Assembly: GCA_033961575.1 (NCBI GenBank)
Contig: CM066731.1
Span: 76,901,501-76,965,500 of the forward strand
Origin: Aselliscus stoliczkanus
Taxonomy: Eukaryota > Chordata > Mammalia > Chiroptera > Hipposideridae
DNA length: 64,000 bases
Direction of reading: 5' to 3'
The notes beneath the pieces are model-generated. The model worked only from the letters and a program-made list of their open reading frames with translations. It ran no database searches and was not told where the DNA came from. This document shows, one piece after another, positions 1 to 11,649 of this stretch; position 1 is the stretch's first letter; each line of letters starts with the position of its first letter. Made by a program: the position numbers and the translations under genes.

Positions 1-1535
1 CTGTGTGACTTCAAATCCTCATTGTGCTGTGTGGGCTGTGATTCCAGCTCCTACCCAGTAACCATCCTCAATTCTTGGGTGACAGTAACATCGAAAGCGT
101 TCTTTTAGACCTGAGCATCTAACTTTCATTCTCAAATCCTCATTTTTCAGAATTGGCAAAAATGTTAGGGAGGCTTGAATAATCTCCCTCTGGAGGCAGC
201 AACAATCATTTCTATGGTATTTAACAAGTGGTCACCTTTCCTCAGCCTGAAGAACATAGGGGCAAGAAGTGCTTAGTGTTTGGAGGGAGATCAAGTATTA
301 TTAGATACTTCCAATTATTACCAATAATATATTTGTTATATACTATATATCTCTCTAAAAAAAAGTTCTACCAATGGATTTTGGTCTCAGAGAAACAAGG
401 GAATTCTGGCCTATTTATTTATTTATTTACTTATTTATTTATGACATGACTCCTTATGCTTTTTCTTCTTTGATTAAAATATCTTTATTTCTGTTCCTTC
501 TCTAGTTTTCTGGCATAACCTTATATATTTTTAATGTTCTATATAGATAAGCATTATGGTTACAATAAGATTGGTTTAAATCACTAGGATGAGAGGCATC
601 AAAGTGAGTGCCTGTATCTGAAGCAAAGACTCAAGTATGAGGAATGATGAGCTCCACACACATCTCCAGGTTTTCTTTGTAGCCAGTGAATAATACAGTA
701 TTGACCTCTAATTTAACTCACCATCTTTTACACTATGTTTTATTTTAACACATCTTATTCCCTTAATGTATAAGATATTTTTCTTATAGAAGAATTTGCC
801 AATGTTGATAAGAAACAGTAAAGTCTTGCATTAATAAGGAAAGAATATATAGATATTTAGGGCATAGATTTTGAGTTCTATATCTATACATTTGTGTTTT
901 GTTTTTTAATAAAACTGGATCATGCAACATGTTTCCAAACCTATTTGGAAGGATGCAAATTTTTCACCTGTGATACCTCTGCTGCACTGTCACGCAGCTT
1001 CCCTTTATTGGGATTACTTACTGGGCATTCAAGATTCAGATGGGACAATGTGTAGGTTGAGTTACAGGAAACCAATATTGAAGGGTTTGGTAAATAGACT
1101 GTGATCCTCTTACCTTGTGGATTCTCACTATGCTTTTATAATCTTTCAATATAATATCCCTTCTGTCTTCTCCATTGTTGTCTCTGTCTGCTGCTCTCTT
1201 TTTCCCTCCTCTTTGCATTTATATTTCAAATAGTTCACTCTTTAAAACCATTTTCTTTCATAATGTCTGTATTAATTTGATTTAAAAGTTGTTTTTTTTA
1301 AGGGACCTTTAAAAACGCTTAAAATTTTAACAAATATTCAAGTGAAAAGTTGTTTAAGAACTTTAGATTGTGTTATATCTGGCTCAAATCCAGTCTTCTC
1401 AAAATGCAATGCAATTCTTCTACAACTTTTTCCTAATTGTAGAAAACCAAACCATTTGATCAATTTTTTCTAATTTGAGGGATCGCTTAATCCCATTTTA
1501 GTAAAATTTTCCCCAAAAATCATCTTTGTGAGGTG
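1..1535. other. AT-rich intergenic DNA, no gene seen
   Basis: No coding, RNA or confidently classified repeat is seen apart from a short TTTA tract at 412-441. Open frames here are short, lack recognisable domains and are typical of random AT-rich sequence. Confidence 0.6.
412..441. repeat. (TTTA)n microsatellite
   Basis: About seven tetranucleotide TTTA units with one interruption (TTTAC near 427-430). A simple repeat with no sign of function. Confidence 0.8.
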
Positions 1536-1539
1536 AAGG

Positions 1540-1910
1540 GGACAGTGGCTGACTGAGGAGAGAGATAATAAAGACAGTAAATTATACAGCATATTAGAAG
1601 ACAGAACTGCTAAGGAGAGAAATAGAAAAACTATCAGCAGAATACAGGTTTTTTTAAGACAGGGCAGTTTGCAAACATATAGGGTGGTCAGGGAAAGTGC
1701 TCTTAAGAAGTTGACATTGGAGCAATGACGTGAATGGTGAGAAGGAGCTAGTTTTGTGAACACTGGGGGAAGAACACTCTAAGAAAAAGGACACTGGTGT
1801 ATTAGCAAGCTTGGTCCACCTGCCCCAGGACCAGCAGGGAGGTGAGTGTAGTTCAGGTGGTGAATACATTGATATGCTTGGAGAGTGGTGTGCTGGAGAG
1901 GCAGGGAAGT
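1540..1910 (+). mobile_element. L2-like LINE relic
   Basis: The stretch around 1705-1785 (GACATTGGAGCAATGACGTG, then a GAGAAGGAGC motif and a GGGGAAGAACACTCTAAG motif) follows the well-known mammalian L2 3' region in order. The copy is highly diverged and carries no usable reading frame. The boundaries are approximate because both ends fade into unique sequence. Confidence 0.5.
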
Positions 1911-2175
1911 TTTGAGCCTCCCACCCCAAACCTTGCCCTATGCATCTCTTCCATTTGGCTGTTCTTGAGTTGTAGTCTTTATAATATAACTATAATTGTA
2001 AGTAGAGAAAAAAAATAGTCTCTAGAAAGTATATATATAATTTATAACAAGTCTGTTTATTGGAAGGATCTGAAAATAGTAATAAGGCTTTCCACAATGT
2101 TTAACAAATTTTCAGGATATTAACGATATGTAACATTAAGAATTTACTTCAAATAACCCAAAGCCTTCTAGATCA

Positions 2176-2900
2176 TTCCAACAACATTCTGCTTTAGGAA
2201 TGACCCTTGCTTTTTTGTCTGAACAAGTGACCTGGGTTCTGAACGCCACACTCTTTGGACCTGAAGCCAGGCTGGGTTGGGCACCTCAGCCTGAGGGAGG
2301 CCAGTGGACAGGCAGATGGCAGGCAATGAGAACTGGTCTCCTGTCCCAAACCAGGCAACTGCCTGCCCACTGAGACACCCAGAGGGACAAGAGTGGGGGA
2401 CAACACTTGTGGATGTGCTTGGACAGTGGAGACTGTGCTCAGGCTGCAGAGCTAGCTCTGTGGAGACCCCAAGAGTGGCCACCCATGTAGCCCTGGACCC
2501 TGCAACTGGGCAAGGCACAACTGCGCCCATAACCCCAGAAGTGAGGCCCAGGGCTAGGGGAACAGCCCTTCCATACTCACCAATTGAGCAGATAAAAATG
2601 CAACTCAAAGACAAACCAGGCACTCAAACAGGCCCATATTTAGGGTGTCTGCTGGGCAAGGGGCCAAAGCCAAGTGCAAACTGAGCCTCAACTCTGCCCA
2701 TGGACTCCACAGAGACAAACACTCATGCACACACCCCACCCTGCCTACCCCTGGCTGCCGAGGGAGGAGGGAGTGCTGGAATGATGGAGTTTCCACGCAC
2801 CCCAGGACCCACAGAGGGAAAAGAGGGACAGTAACAGCAGAGGAATTCAGAGATATTCTGGTATACCCGATATTGCAGAACTTTGGAGGTCATCGCAAGG
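2176..2900. other. GC-rich, CpG-poor unclassified block
   Basis: This block stands out from its AT-rich surroundings by base composition, yet CpG dinucleotides are few, so it does not look like an active CpG island. Overlapping frames of 126-151 codons occur on both strands, as expected in stop-poor GC-rich DNA, and none shows a domain I recognise. It may be a diverged retroelement 5' region or LTR. I could not assign it. Confidence 0.35.
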
Positions 2901-2984
2901 AATTCACTTATACCCTGAGCAACAGGAGGACCTATTCCAGCATTTTGATAGAAAATGCTCACTCTCATGTAATCAGCATCCACA

Positions 2985-3420
2985 TCAAGAGCATCAACAG
3001 TACATCAGAAGTCCTCTCATCCTGCCTCCTGGTGACTATTCCCTCCAAAGTAATAATGACTATCTCCAGTCTTCTAAAACCATGAATGATGCCTGCTTTT
3101 GAGCTAAAAAAAAATAAAGTCATATGATACACCTTTATATGCAACATTATTTTCATGAGATTTGTGTGTTGTAAAGTGGGATTGTAGTTCATTTATTTAA
3201 ATTGTAATAGGCTGCTCCATAAATATAAAATATATTAATCCAGTTTACTGTTAACCAATATTTGAGCTTTTTTTTTCTTGGCTATTATGATTAGTGCTGC
3301 TATAAATACTTTTGCATATGTTTAGTGAGCTGTTTTACTCCTTATCTAAAGTTATATGACATTATCAATTATAGCTTCATCTGCCTTCCAATAGCACATT
3401 GGCTTCACAAATATTGTCAT
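2985..3420 (-). mobile_element. Old L1 3' fragment, antisense
   Basis: Reading the + strand, the order of a CTCTCATCCTGCCTCCTGG motif, a gap, and GGCTATTATGATTAGTGCTG near 3280-3300 matches the antisense of an ancient L1 ORF2 end and 3' region. The copy is heavily diverged and has no open frame. The call rests on recalled consensus order. Confidence 0.45.
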
Positions 3421-3695
3421 TTGATGATTTGACTTTAAAAATGAAATCCCCAGAACATGTGTTATCAGCTATATTTTATGAAAATAAAAATATGTGTACC
3501 TTTCAAAGACGTGATTTCTGCCAACTCCCTTGTTCTTACAGATTCTCTAAAATGTGGGAAAGTGCTATTTCTACATAAGGATAATTGGCAGCTGAAGAAC
3601 AATAAGAAAGAGACGGCGAGTCCCATAGTGAGTGATTTAGCTGCTCAGACTGGGCTATAAAGAACATGGAAGAGTGAATACTATTATTCCAATAC

Positions 3696-3731
3696 TATTA
3701 TTCCTGTTGTTTAGAAATAACAGGAATAATA
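3696..3731. repeat. 13-bp perfect inverted repeat
   Basis: TATTATTCCTGTT (3696-3708) and its exact complement AACAGGAATAATA (3719-3731) flank a 10-nt loop. A direct repeat of the left arm begins just upstream. It probably arose by local slippage in an AT-rich tract. Confidence 0.7.
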
Positions 3732-3789
3732 AGATAATAAAATTTGATAATAATAATAATAATACCCCAAGCTATAATTTATTGAGGTA

Positions 3790-3975
3790 GGTGGCATAGC
3801 ATGGTGGTAAATAGAATGGGATCTGGACATAAACTGCTTGGTTAGAATCTCAACCCTGCCACTCTAGCTATATGAAGTTGTTCTGCCATCTGTCAGTGCA
3901 AAAAATAATACTACCTATTTCAGAAGGTGTTGATTGAATGAGGTAACATGGTAAAGGATGAAAAACTATGTTTAA
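3790..3975 (+). mobile_element. MIR SINE relic
   Basis: GGCATAGCATGGTGGTAAA, then AACCCTGCCACT and a later ATTGAATGAGGTAA motif, follow the order of the tRNA-derived MIR consensus: promoter box, core and 3' part. It is an ancient mammalian SINE with no coding capacity. Confidence 0.6.
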
Positions 3976-4526
3976 AATAGAGTAAGAGTTATATACAATT
4001 ATTTTCAATATTTTTGAACATGTAGATATGTGATTTCTAATTTTTACAACCTCTCAAGATAGCTATAACTAGTTATAAACTTATATAAAGTATCTTTTTA
4101 TGATTTCTTATTTAATTTTCTAGTATATTGTACTCAATATGGTTTATTTCTAGAAAAGATATATTTGTATCATATGTCATTAATTTGCCTTTCTCTTTCT
4201 GAACAGTTCCATTTGTCTTGTCTCAGTGAATCAAGGGCAAATAAAGGTGGAATTTTCTTATAGCCTATTTTTCAGATTCAGTTATGGAGGCCCAGATAAG
4301 TTAAATAACTTACTCATGGCTTTTCAGTTTATTAAGTAAAAGAATTTGTCTCTTCTTTTCTGCAAGCCCAGTGGTCTTTTGCTATTTCTTGCTGCTCCCT
4401 GTGGCTTAGTGGAAAAAGTATGTCTTCAGTGGTTTTGATGGTTGTGAGTTAGTTGGATAACTGTGCTAAATCTTTATTTTTGGACTACGGAAATCACAAT
4501 CCTTGCCTAAATTGTCAGACTCAGGA
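3976..4526. other. AT-rich intergenic DNA with a MIR-like patch
   Basis: Mostly unclassified. Around 4270-4380 a GGAGGCCCAGATAAGTTAAA motif resembles the MIR-type 'cancelled tail' (gaggcccagagaggttaag in better copies). No gene is visible. Confidence 0.4.
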
Positions 4527-6190
4527 TTTTTTTTTTGTTTATTTCTTTTTAAATTAATTAATTAATTAATTTTTAATTAGCTTCAGGTGTACAACACAGT
4601 GCAATAGTTATACTTTTTACCCTTCAAAGTGACAACCTCCCTCTCCCAATTCGCCCCCACACTGTTCCCCCCCATATCATACTATCCACTACAATTCCCT
4701 TGACTCCCTTCCATCATATAATCCACATCCCGTGACTATCTATATATTCAATTACAGTTGGCATACAATATTACACAATATCAATTTCAGGTATACAGTG
4801 CAGTGACGAAGCCTCTACTCCATCCACGAAGAAGTCTCCCCAACAAAACGTGTGACCATCTGAAACCCCACAAAATTTTAACATTATTATATTCCCTGAA
4901 CTGTCTTTCATATCCCTGTGACAATACTGTAGTTACCTATTTATGCTGTCTAATCCCTTCCCCTTCTCCCTCATCCCCATCTCCCTCCCAACAAGCAACC
5001 CTGTTTTTCCTCTATATCTATGAGACTGTTCTGTTTCTTTTGCTCATTCATTCAGTTTTTCAAATTCTACATATAAGTGAAATCATATGGTATTTGTCTT
5101 TCTCCGACTAACTTATTTCACTCAACATAATAGTATCTAGGTCCATCCATATCGTTGCAAATGGTACAATTTCATTCTTCTTTATAGCGGAATAATACTC
5201 CATTGTATAAATGTACCACAGCTTCTTAATCCAGTCATCGACCGATGGGCATTTCGGTTGTTTCCAAGTCTTGGCTATTGTAAATAGTGCTGCAATAAAC
5301 ATAGGGGTGCATATATTTTTTCAAATTAGTGTCTTGGATTCCTCTGGATAGATACCCAAGAGTGGAATTGCTGGGTCATATGGCAGTTCCATTTCCAGTA
5401 TTTTGAGATTCCTGCATACTGATTTCCACAATGGCTGCACCAAATTACAGTCCCACCAACAGTGCACCAGGGTTTCCTTTTCTCCACACCCTCGCCAGCA
5501 CTTGTTGTTTGTTGATTTGTTGATGAGAGACATTCTGACTGGAGTGAGGCGGTATCTCATTGTGGTTATTATTTGCATTTTTCTGATGATTAGTGAGGTT
5601 GAACATTTTTTCATATGCCTGCTGGCCATCTATATGTCCTCTTTAGAGAAATGCCTCCTCATATCCTCTGCCCATTTTTTAAAATTCGGTTGTTTGTTTT
5701 TTGGTATTCAGTTGCATGAATGTTTTATAAATTTTGGATATAAACCCCTTATCAGATATTTTGTTGGCAAATATCTTCTCCCATTCAGTAGGCTGCCTTT
5801 TTGTTTTATTGATGATTTCCTTTGCTGTGAAAAAACTTCTCAGTTTGATGTAATCCCATATGTTCATTTTTTTCTTTGATTTCCCTTGCCCGAGGGGATA
5901 TATCAGTAAAAATACTACTCAGGGTAATGTCTGCAAACTTACTCCCTATGTTTTCTTCTAGGACTTTTATAGTTTCAGGTCTTACATTTAAGTCTTTAAT
6001 CCATTTTGAGTTTGTTCTCGTATATGGTGTAAGTAGGTGGTCTATTTTTATTTTTGTGCACGTGTCAGTCCAATTCTCCCAGCACCATTTATTAAATAGA
6101 CTATCTTTACTCCACTGTAAATTCTTGCTTCCATTGTCATAGATTAAATGACCGTATATAGATGGGTTTATTCCTGGGCTCTCTATTCTA

Positions 6191-6382
<192 letters not shown>

Positions 6383-6861
6383 CCTTGTAGTATGTTTTGA
6401 TGTCAGGTAGTGTGATGCCTCCCACTTTGTTCTTATTTCTCAACATTGCCATAGGTATTCGGGTTCTTTCGTGGCTTCATATATATTTTAGGTTTCTATG
6501 TTTCATTTCTGAGAAAAATGTCCTTGGTAGTTTGATTGGAATTGCATTGAATCTATATATTGCTTTAGATAGTATTGACATTTTAACTACATTAATTCTT
6601 CCTATCCATGAGCATGATATGTATTTCCATTTATTTGTATCTTCTTTGATTTCTCTCTTCAGTATCTCATAATTTTCTGAGTACTGGTCTTTTACTTCTT
6701 TACTTAAACTGATTCCTAGATATTTTATTGTTTTTGAAGCAATTGTAAAAGGGATTGATTTCCTGATTTCTTATTGTGTTAGTTGATTACTGGTGTATAC
6801 AAATGCCACTGAATTCTGAATATTAATTTTGTATCCTGCTACATTACCAAATTTGTGTATC

Positions 6862-6867
6862 TTTTTT

Positions 6868-6900
<33 letters not shown>

Positions 6901-6993
6901 TTTTTTTTAGCTGAGCCATCCTGCCACCTGTTGGCAGCTCAACGGCAACTCAGCTCGGGCTGGCCTCGAACAGCTGTTGCTCAGAGCTCAGCT
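6862..6993 (-). mobile_element. tRNA-derived SINE, type B, 5'-truncated
   Basis: CCAAATTTGTGTATC is duplicated exactly at 6847-6861 and 6994-7008. Between the copies, minus-strand reading gives AGCTGAGCTCTGAGCAACAG, then GCCAACAGGTGGCAGGATGG and a long A/AAT tail. The tRNA-like head is missing. The same SINE body appears complete at 49821-49969. Confidence 0.85.
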
Positions 6994-7907
6994 CCAAATT
7001 TGTGTATCAGTTCTAGCAGTTTTTTGGTGGTGCCTTTGGGATTCCCTATATATAGTATATTGTCATCTGCATGTAATGACACTTTTATTTCCTCTTTCCC
7101 AATTTGGATGCCTTTTATTTCATTTCATTGTCTGGTTGCTGTGGCTAGAACTTCCAGAACTATGTTAAATAGAAGTGGTGAAAGCAGGCAGCCTTGTCTT
7201 GTTCCTGATCTTAAGGGGAAAGCTTTCAGCATTTCCCCATTGAGTATGATGTTTGCTGTGGGCTTATCATATATGGCCTTTATGATGTTGAGATATGATC
7301 CCACTGTTCCAACTTTGCTAAGAGTTTTTATCATAAATGGCTGCTGGATTTTGTCAAATACCTTTTCTGCATCTATTGATATGATCTTATGATTTTTATT
7401 TTTCATTTTGTTAATGTGATGTATTACGTTAATTGATTTGCAGATATTGAATCAGCCTTGCATACCAGGAATGAATCCCACTAGATCGTGGTGTATGATC
7501 TTTTTAATGAGGTGCTGATTTCAGTTTGCTAGTATTTTGTTGAGAATTTTTGTATCTATGTTCATTAAGGATATTGGCCTGTAGCTTTCCTTTTTTGAAA
7601 TATCTTTGTCTGACTTAGGAATCAGGTTGATTGTGGCTTCATAGAAAGTGTTTGGGAGCCTTCCCTCCTTCTGTATTTTTTGGAATTGTTTGAGGAGTAT
7701 AGGTATTAATCCTTTTTCGAATGTTTTGTAAAATTCACCTGTGTAGCCATCTGGTCCGGGCTTTTGTTTGTTGGAAGATTATTGATTACTGATTCAATTT
7801 CTTTAGCAGTAATCAGACTGCTCAGAGTTTCTGTTTCTTTTTGGTTCAGACTTGGTAGATTGTATGCTTCTAGAAATTTATCCATTTCTTCCAGATTGTC
7901 AAATTTG

Positions 7908-8020
7908 GGTCGGCCGAGTGGCGCAGTGGTTAGGTGCTGGCTTGGGAAGCCAGCGGCCCCGGTTCGGGTCCCACATATGAGGGCCAGTGACACTGCCCTC
8001 AAAAAAAAAAAAAATTCACT
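7908..8020 (+). mobile_element. tRNA-derived SINE, type A
   Basis: The unit shows GGCCGAGTGGCGCAGTGGTT (A-box part), then GGTTCGGGTCC (B-box), then CATATGAGGGCCAGTGACAC, a CTGCCCTC end and a poly(A) tail. CAGATTGTCAAATTTG is repeated exactly at 7892-7907 and 8021-8036 as the target-site duplication. It is a young-looking insertion into L1 copy 1. Confidence 0.92.
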
Positions 8021-9357
8021 CAGATTGTCAAATTTGTTAGCATATAGTTGCTCATAGGATTTTCTTTAATTTTTCTGTATTTCTGTGATATCTGTTGTCA
8101 CTTCTCCTCTTTCATTTCTGATTTTATTAATTTGGGTCCTCTGTTTTTCTTGGTGAGTATGTCTACGGGTTTGTCGATTTTGTTTATCTTTTCAAAAAAC
8201 CAACTCTTGGTTTCACTGATCTTTTGTATTGCTTTTTTTGTTCTCTATGTCATTTATTTCTGCTCTGGTCTTTATTATTTCCTTCCTTATGCTCCCTGTA
8301 GGCTTGTTTTGCTGTGGGTTTTTTTTTTTTCGAGTTCCCTTAGGTGTAAAGAGAGCCTGTTGATTTGAGATTTTTCTTCCTTCTTTAGGGAGGCCTGCAC
8401 TGCTATGAACTTCCCCCTTAGGACTGCTTTCGCTGCATCTCAGAGATTTTGGGTTGTGGTGTTTTCATTTTCGTTTCTGTCGAGGTATCTTTTGATTTCC
8501 TCGTTGATCTCATTTTTGACCAACTCTCTATTTAGTAGCATGTTATTTAGCCTCCATGTATTTGTAAGCTTTCCGGATTTCTTCCTATAATTGATTTCTA
8601 GTTTCATAGCATTGTGTTCAGAGAAGACACTTGATATGATTTCAATCTCTTAAATTTGTTGAGACTTGTTTTGTGGCCTAACATGTGGTCTATCTTGGAG
8701 AATGTTCCATGTGCACTTGAGAAGAATGTATATTCTGTAGCTTTGGGGTGAAATGCTCTAAAATTATGAATTAAATCCAGCTGGTCTAAAGTGTCATTGA
8801 AGGCCACTATGTCCGTGTTGATTTTCTGTCTGGAGGACCTGTCCATTGGTGACAACGGGGTATTGAAGTCCCCTACTATGATAGTGTTCCTGTTGATCTC
8901 TGTCTTTATGTCTGTCAAAATCTGTTTTACATATTTAGGAGCTCCTATTTTGGGTGCATAGATGTTTACTAGGGTTATGTCCTCTTGTTGAATAATCCCT
9001 TTATTATTATGTAGTGCCCTTCTTTGTCTTTTATTGTAGTCTTCATTTTAAAGTCTATTTTGTCTGAAATAAGTATTGCTACTCCAGCTTTTTTCTCATT
9101 TCCATTTGCATGAAATATCTTTTTCCATCCCTTTACTTTCAGGCTGTGTGTCTTTTGATCTGAGATGAGTCTCTTGTAGACAGCATATGCATGGGTCCTG
9201 TTTTCTTATCGACTCAGCCACTCTGTCTTTTGATTGGAGCATTTAGCCCATTCACATTTAAAGTAATTACTGATAGGTGCATATGTGTTGCCATTTTGTT
9301 ATTTGTATTTCTTGTCTTTCTGGGTTAGCTTGTTTTCTGCTTTCTTCTGTTTAAAAT

Positions 9358-10222
9358 AGCTCTTTTTGCATTTCCTACAATGCTGGCTTGGTGGTAATGA
9401 ACTCCTTAAGTTTATTCTTTTCTGAGAAGCTCTTTATCTCTCCTTCAATTATAAGTGATAGCCATGCTGGGTAGAGTAATCTTGGTTGTAGACCTTTATT
9501 TTGTGTCACTTTGAATATCTCTTGCCATTCCCTTCTGGACTGCAGAGTTTGTGAAGAAAAGTCAGCTGTTAGTCTGATAGGAGTTCCTTTGTATGTAACC
9601 TGCTGTCTTTCTCTTGCTGCTTTTAGGATTCTGTCTTTGTCTTTCAGCTTTGCCATTTTAACTATGATGTGTCTTGGTGTGGGCCTGTTTGGATTCAGCC
9701 TGTTTGGAACTCTCTGTACATCCTCTGTTTGAATGTCGATTTCCTTCACCAGGTTAGGGAAGTTTTCAGTCATTATTTCTTTAAATACCTTCTCAATCCC
9801 TTGCTTCTACTCTTCTCCTGCTGGTATTCCTATGATGCCCAGGTTGTTTCGTTTCTTGTTGTCCCAGATGTCTCTTAAACTATTTTTTTCTTTTTTATTC
9901 TTTTTTCTTTTTGTTGTTCCAGCTGGGTGATTTCTGCTATTTTTTCTTCTAATTCTCTGATCCGCTCCTCTGCTTCATCTATTCTACTGGTGATTCCTTC
10001 GACTGTGTTCTTCATTTCAGTTATTGTATGCTTTAGTTCTAACAGGTTGTTTGTTTATGGTTTCCCTATCCTTCTTTATGTCTGGCTGAGTTCCTTAAAA
10101 ATTCTTATCATCAGTGTTCTAAACGCTGTCTCTGAAAGTTTAGATATCTCTGTTTCATTTAGTTCCATTTCTAGAGTTTTCTTCTGATCTTTTACTTGGG
10201 ACATGTTTCTTTGTTTTGTCAT
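9358..10222 (-). pseudogene. L1 copy 1 ORF1 remnant (RNA-binding protein)
   Basis: Minus-strand frame 9375-9773 encodes an ORF1p-type C-terminal region (NRPTPRHIIVKMAKLKDKDR, then YKGTPIRLTADFS). The N-terminal part near 10076-10222 begins MTKQRN. The start was placed by comparison with the ORF1 of copy 2 at 37967. Frame breaks between the parts make it non-functional. In live elements the product trimerises by a coiled coil and coats L1 RNA. Confidence 0.8.
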
Positions 10223-11484
10223 TCTGGCTGTCGTTCTGTGAATGCTTCGATGTATTAGACAGATCACCTAGAAAGAAGAGAAAAGAAAAAAAGGGAAAAG
10301 AAAGAAAGAAAGAAAGAAAGATGTGGAGGGGCTCTCTATCCTCTTTAATCTGCAGACCACTTGCTCAGGGTTGCAGTGAGCTTTCCACAATTAGCTGCTG
10401 TGTGCTCTGGAACCATGCTCACTACCAAAAAAAATAATAATAATAATAAAAAATAAAAAATCTTCACAGGTTGTTCAGGTTGTTCGCTACTGATTCTCAG
10501 TGAACAGACTGATACAGCTGGAGAGCACCCGCCCTGCGTTTCTCTGGCAATGCAGCAGCAAGCAGGGCGGAGTGTGGGGATCCAAGGCAGCTTGCGCACT
10601 CCTGCGTCTCAGTGAGCATCCTGATGGAGCTGGAAGACACCTGCCCGGCATTTCCTTGGAAATGCAGCACAAACAGGGCGGAGGGTGGGGACTCAAGACA
10701 GCTCGCACACTCCTGCATCTCAGTGAGCAGCCTCATGGAGCTGGAGGGCACCCGCCAGGCATTTCCATGGCAACGCAACACAAGCAGGACGGAGGGTGGG
10801 AATCCAAGGCCGCATGCACACGCACGCACTCCTGTACCAAGTTCACTGGACCAATGGGATACCGGATCTGACCCTCTGTGGGAGGGCCCAACCCTGAAAA
10901 AATGGCGCCCTCCTGTACACCCCTTGTTTGCAAGCTCCGCACCAGTGGAACAATAGTCCTAAAGCCTCCAGCTTCTGCACCAAAGGCTCAGTTGAGTCCT
11001 TCCCAACAGGCTTCTGGGCCCGGCTCATGCAGCCACTCACTCCAACAGGAACGGGGTGAGTGCTCGCCGGCGAGTGAACCCATGCTCTGGCTCCACTGGT
11101 TCTCCAGCTGCCCTCTGCCTCACCGAGCAGAACAAAGAGAGTCCTCACTAATTTTTACTGCCAGCTATTGTAGAACTCCTCTTCCTGGCAAAGCAAGTCT
11201 GGGCTAGTGAGCTCGGTGTGGGGCCGGAGGGTCTCTCCCCCAACCAGAGAAGCCTCTCCACACAGCTGTGGCATCCCTCACAGGGCTCACCATCTCTCGT
11301 CTGCGCCCCTCCTACCAGACTTGACGTGGCCTCCTCTTTAGGTCCTTCATTTAGAGGTTCTGTTCATCTAATGTTCAGGGGACTTCCAAGGTTAAATGTT
11401 GTGTAAATTATTTGTAATTTTGTTGTGATCCTGGGAGGCAGTTCGGAGAGCGTCCATGTATTCCGCCATCTTACTGGAACTCTC
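10223..11484 (-). promoter_or_regulatory. L1 copy 1 5' UTR/promoter with tandem monomers
   Basis: The 5' UTR holds (AAAG)n at about 10296-10320 and an AATA tract at 10428-10455. Three tandem units of about 111 bp follow at 10496-10834; the shared motif CTSATRSAGCTGGARRVCAC starts at 10509, 10621 and 10732. CCGCCATCTT (11463-11472), AAGATGGCGG on the L1 sense strand, lies about 12 bases inside the 5' end. It matches the YY1 motif used by many mammalian L1 promoters to fix the start. The copy is old, so present activity is doubtful. Confidence 0.7.
10496..10834. repeat. Three 111-bp tandem monomers in L1 5' UTR
   Basis: Successive units start with TCTCAGTGARCA and contain GGCGGAGKGTGGG. Offsets between matching motifs are 112 and 111 bases. 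The units differ by scattered substitutions, so they are not a recent expansion. Confidence 0.85.
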
Positions 11485-11649
11485 TCAGACCCAGTTTTGA
11501 TTTCTCATTTTGATTATCTTGAAAGGTCATCATTATCAGCGGAAAAAAACAAAACCAAAGGAATCTATATAATAGAGCGAATATATCTGTTGTTTCTGTG
11601 CAGGACTTTTAAGCTATGTTGAAGCTCATTTAAATTATGATTTAAAAAT
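11485..11649. other. Flank between two L1 elements
   Basis: A short AT-rich stretch separating the 5' end of L1 copy 1 from the older L1. Nothing recognisable is seen. Confidence 0.4.

Noticed and set aside
2168..3085. Protein-coding gene in the 2.2-3.1 kb block (126-151 codon frames on both strands)
   Set aside because: The frames overlap on both strands, show no domain, no splice or promoter context, and part lies in an old L1 relic.
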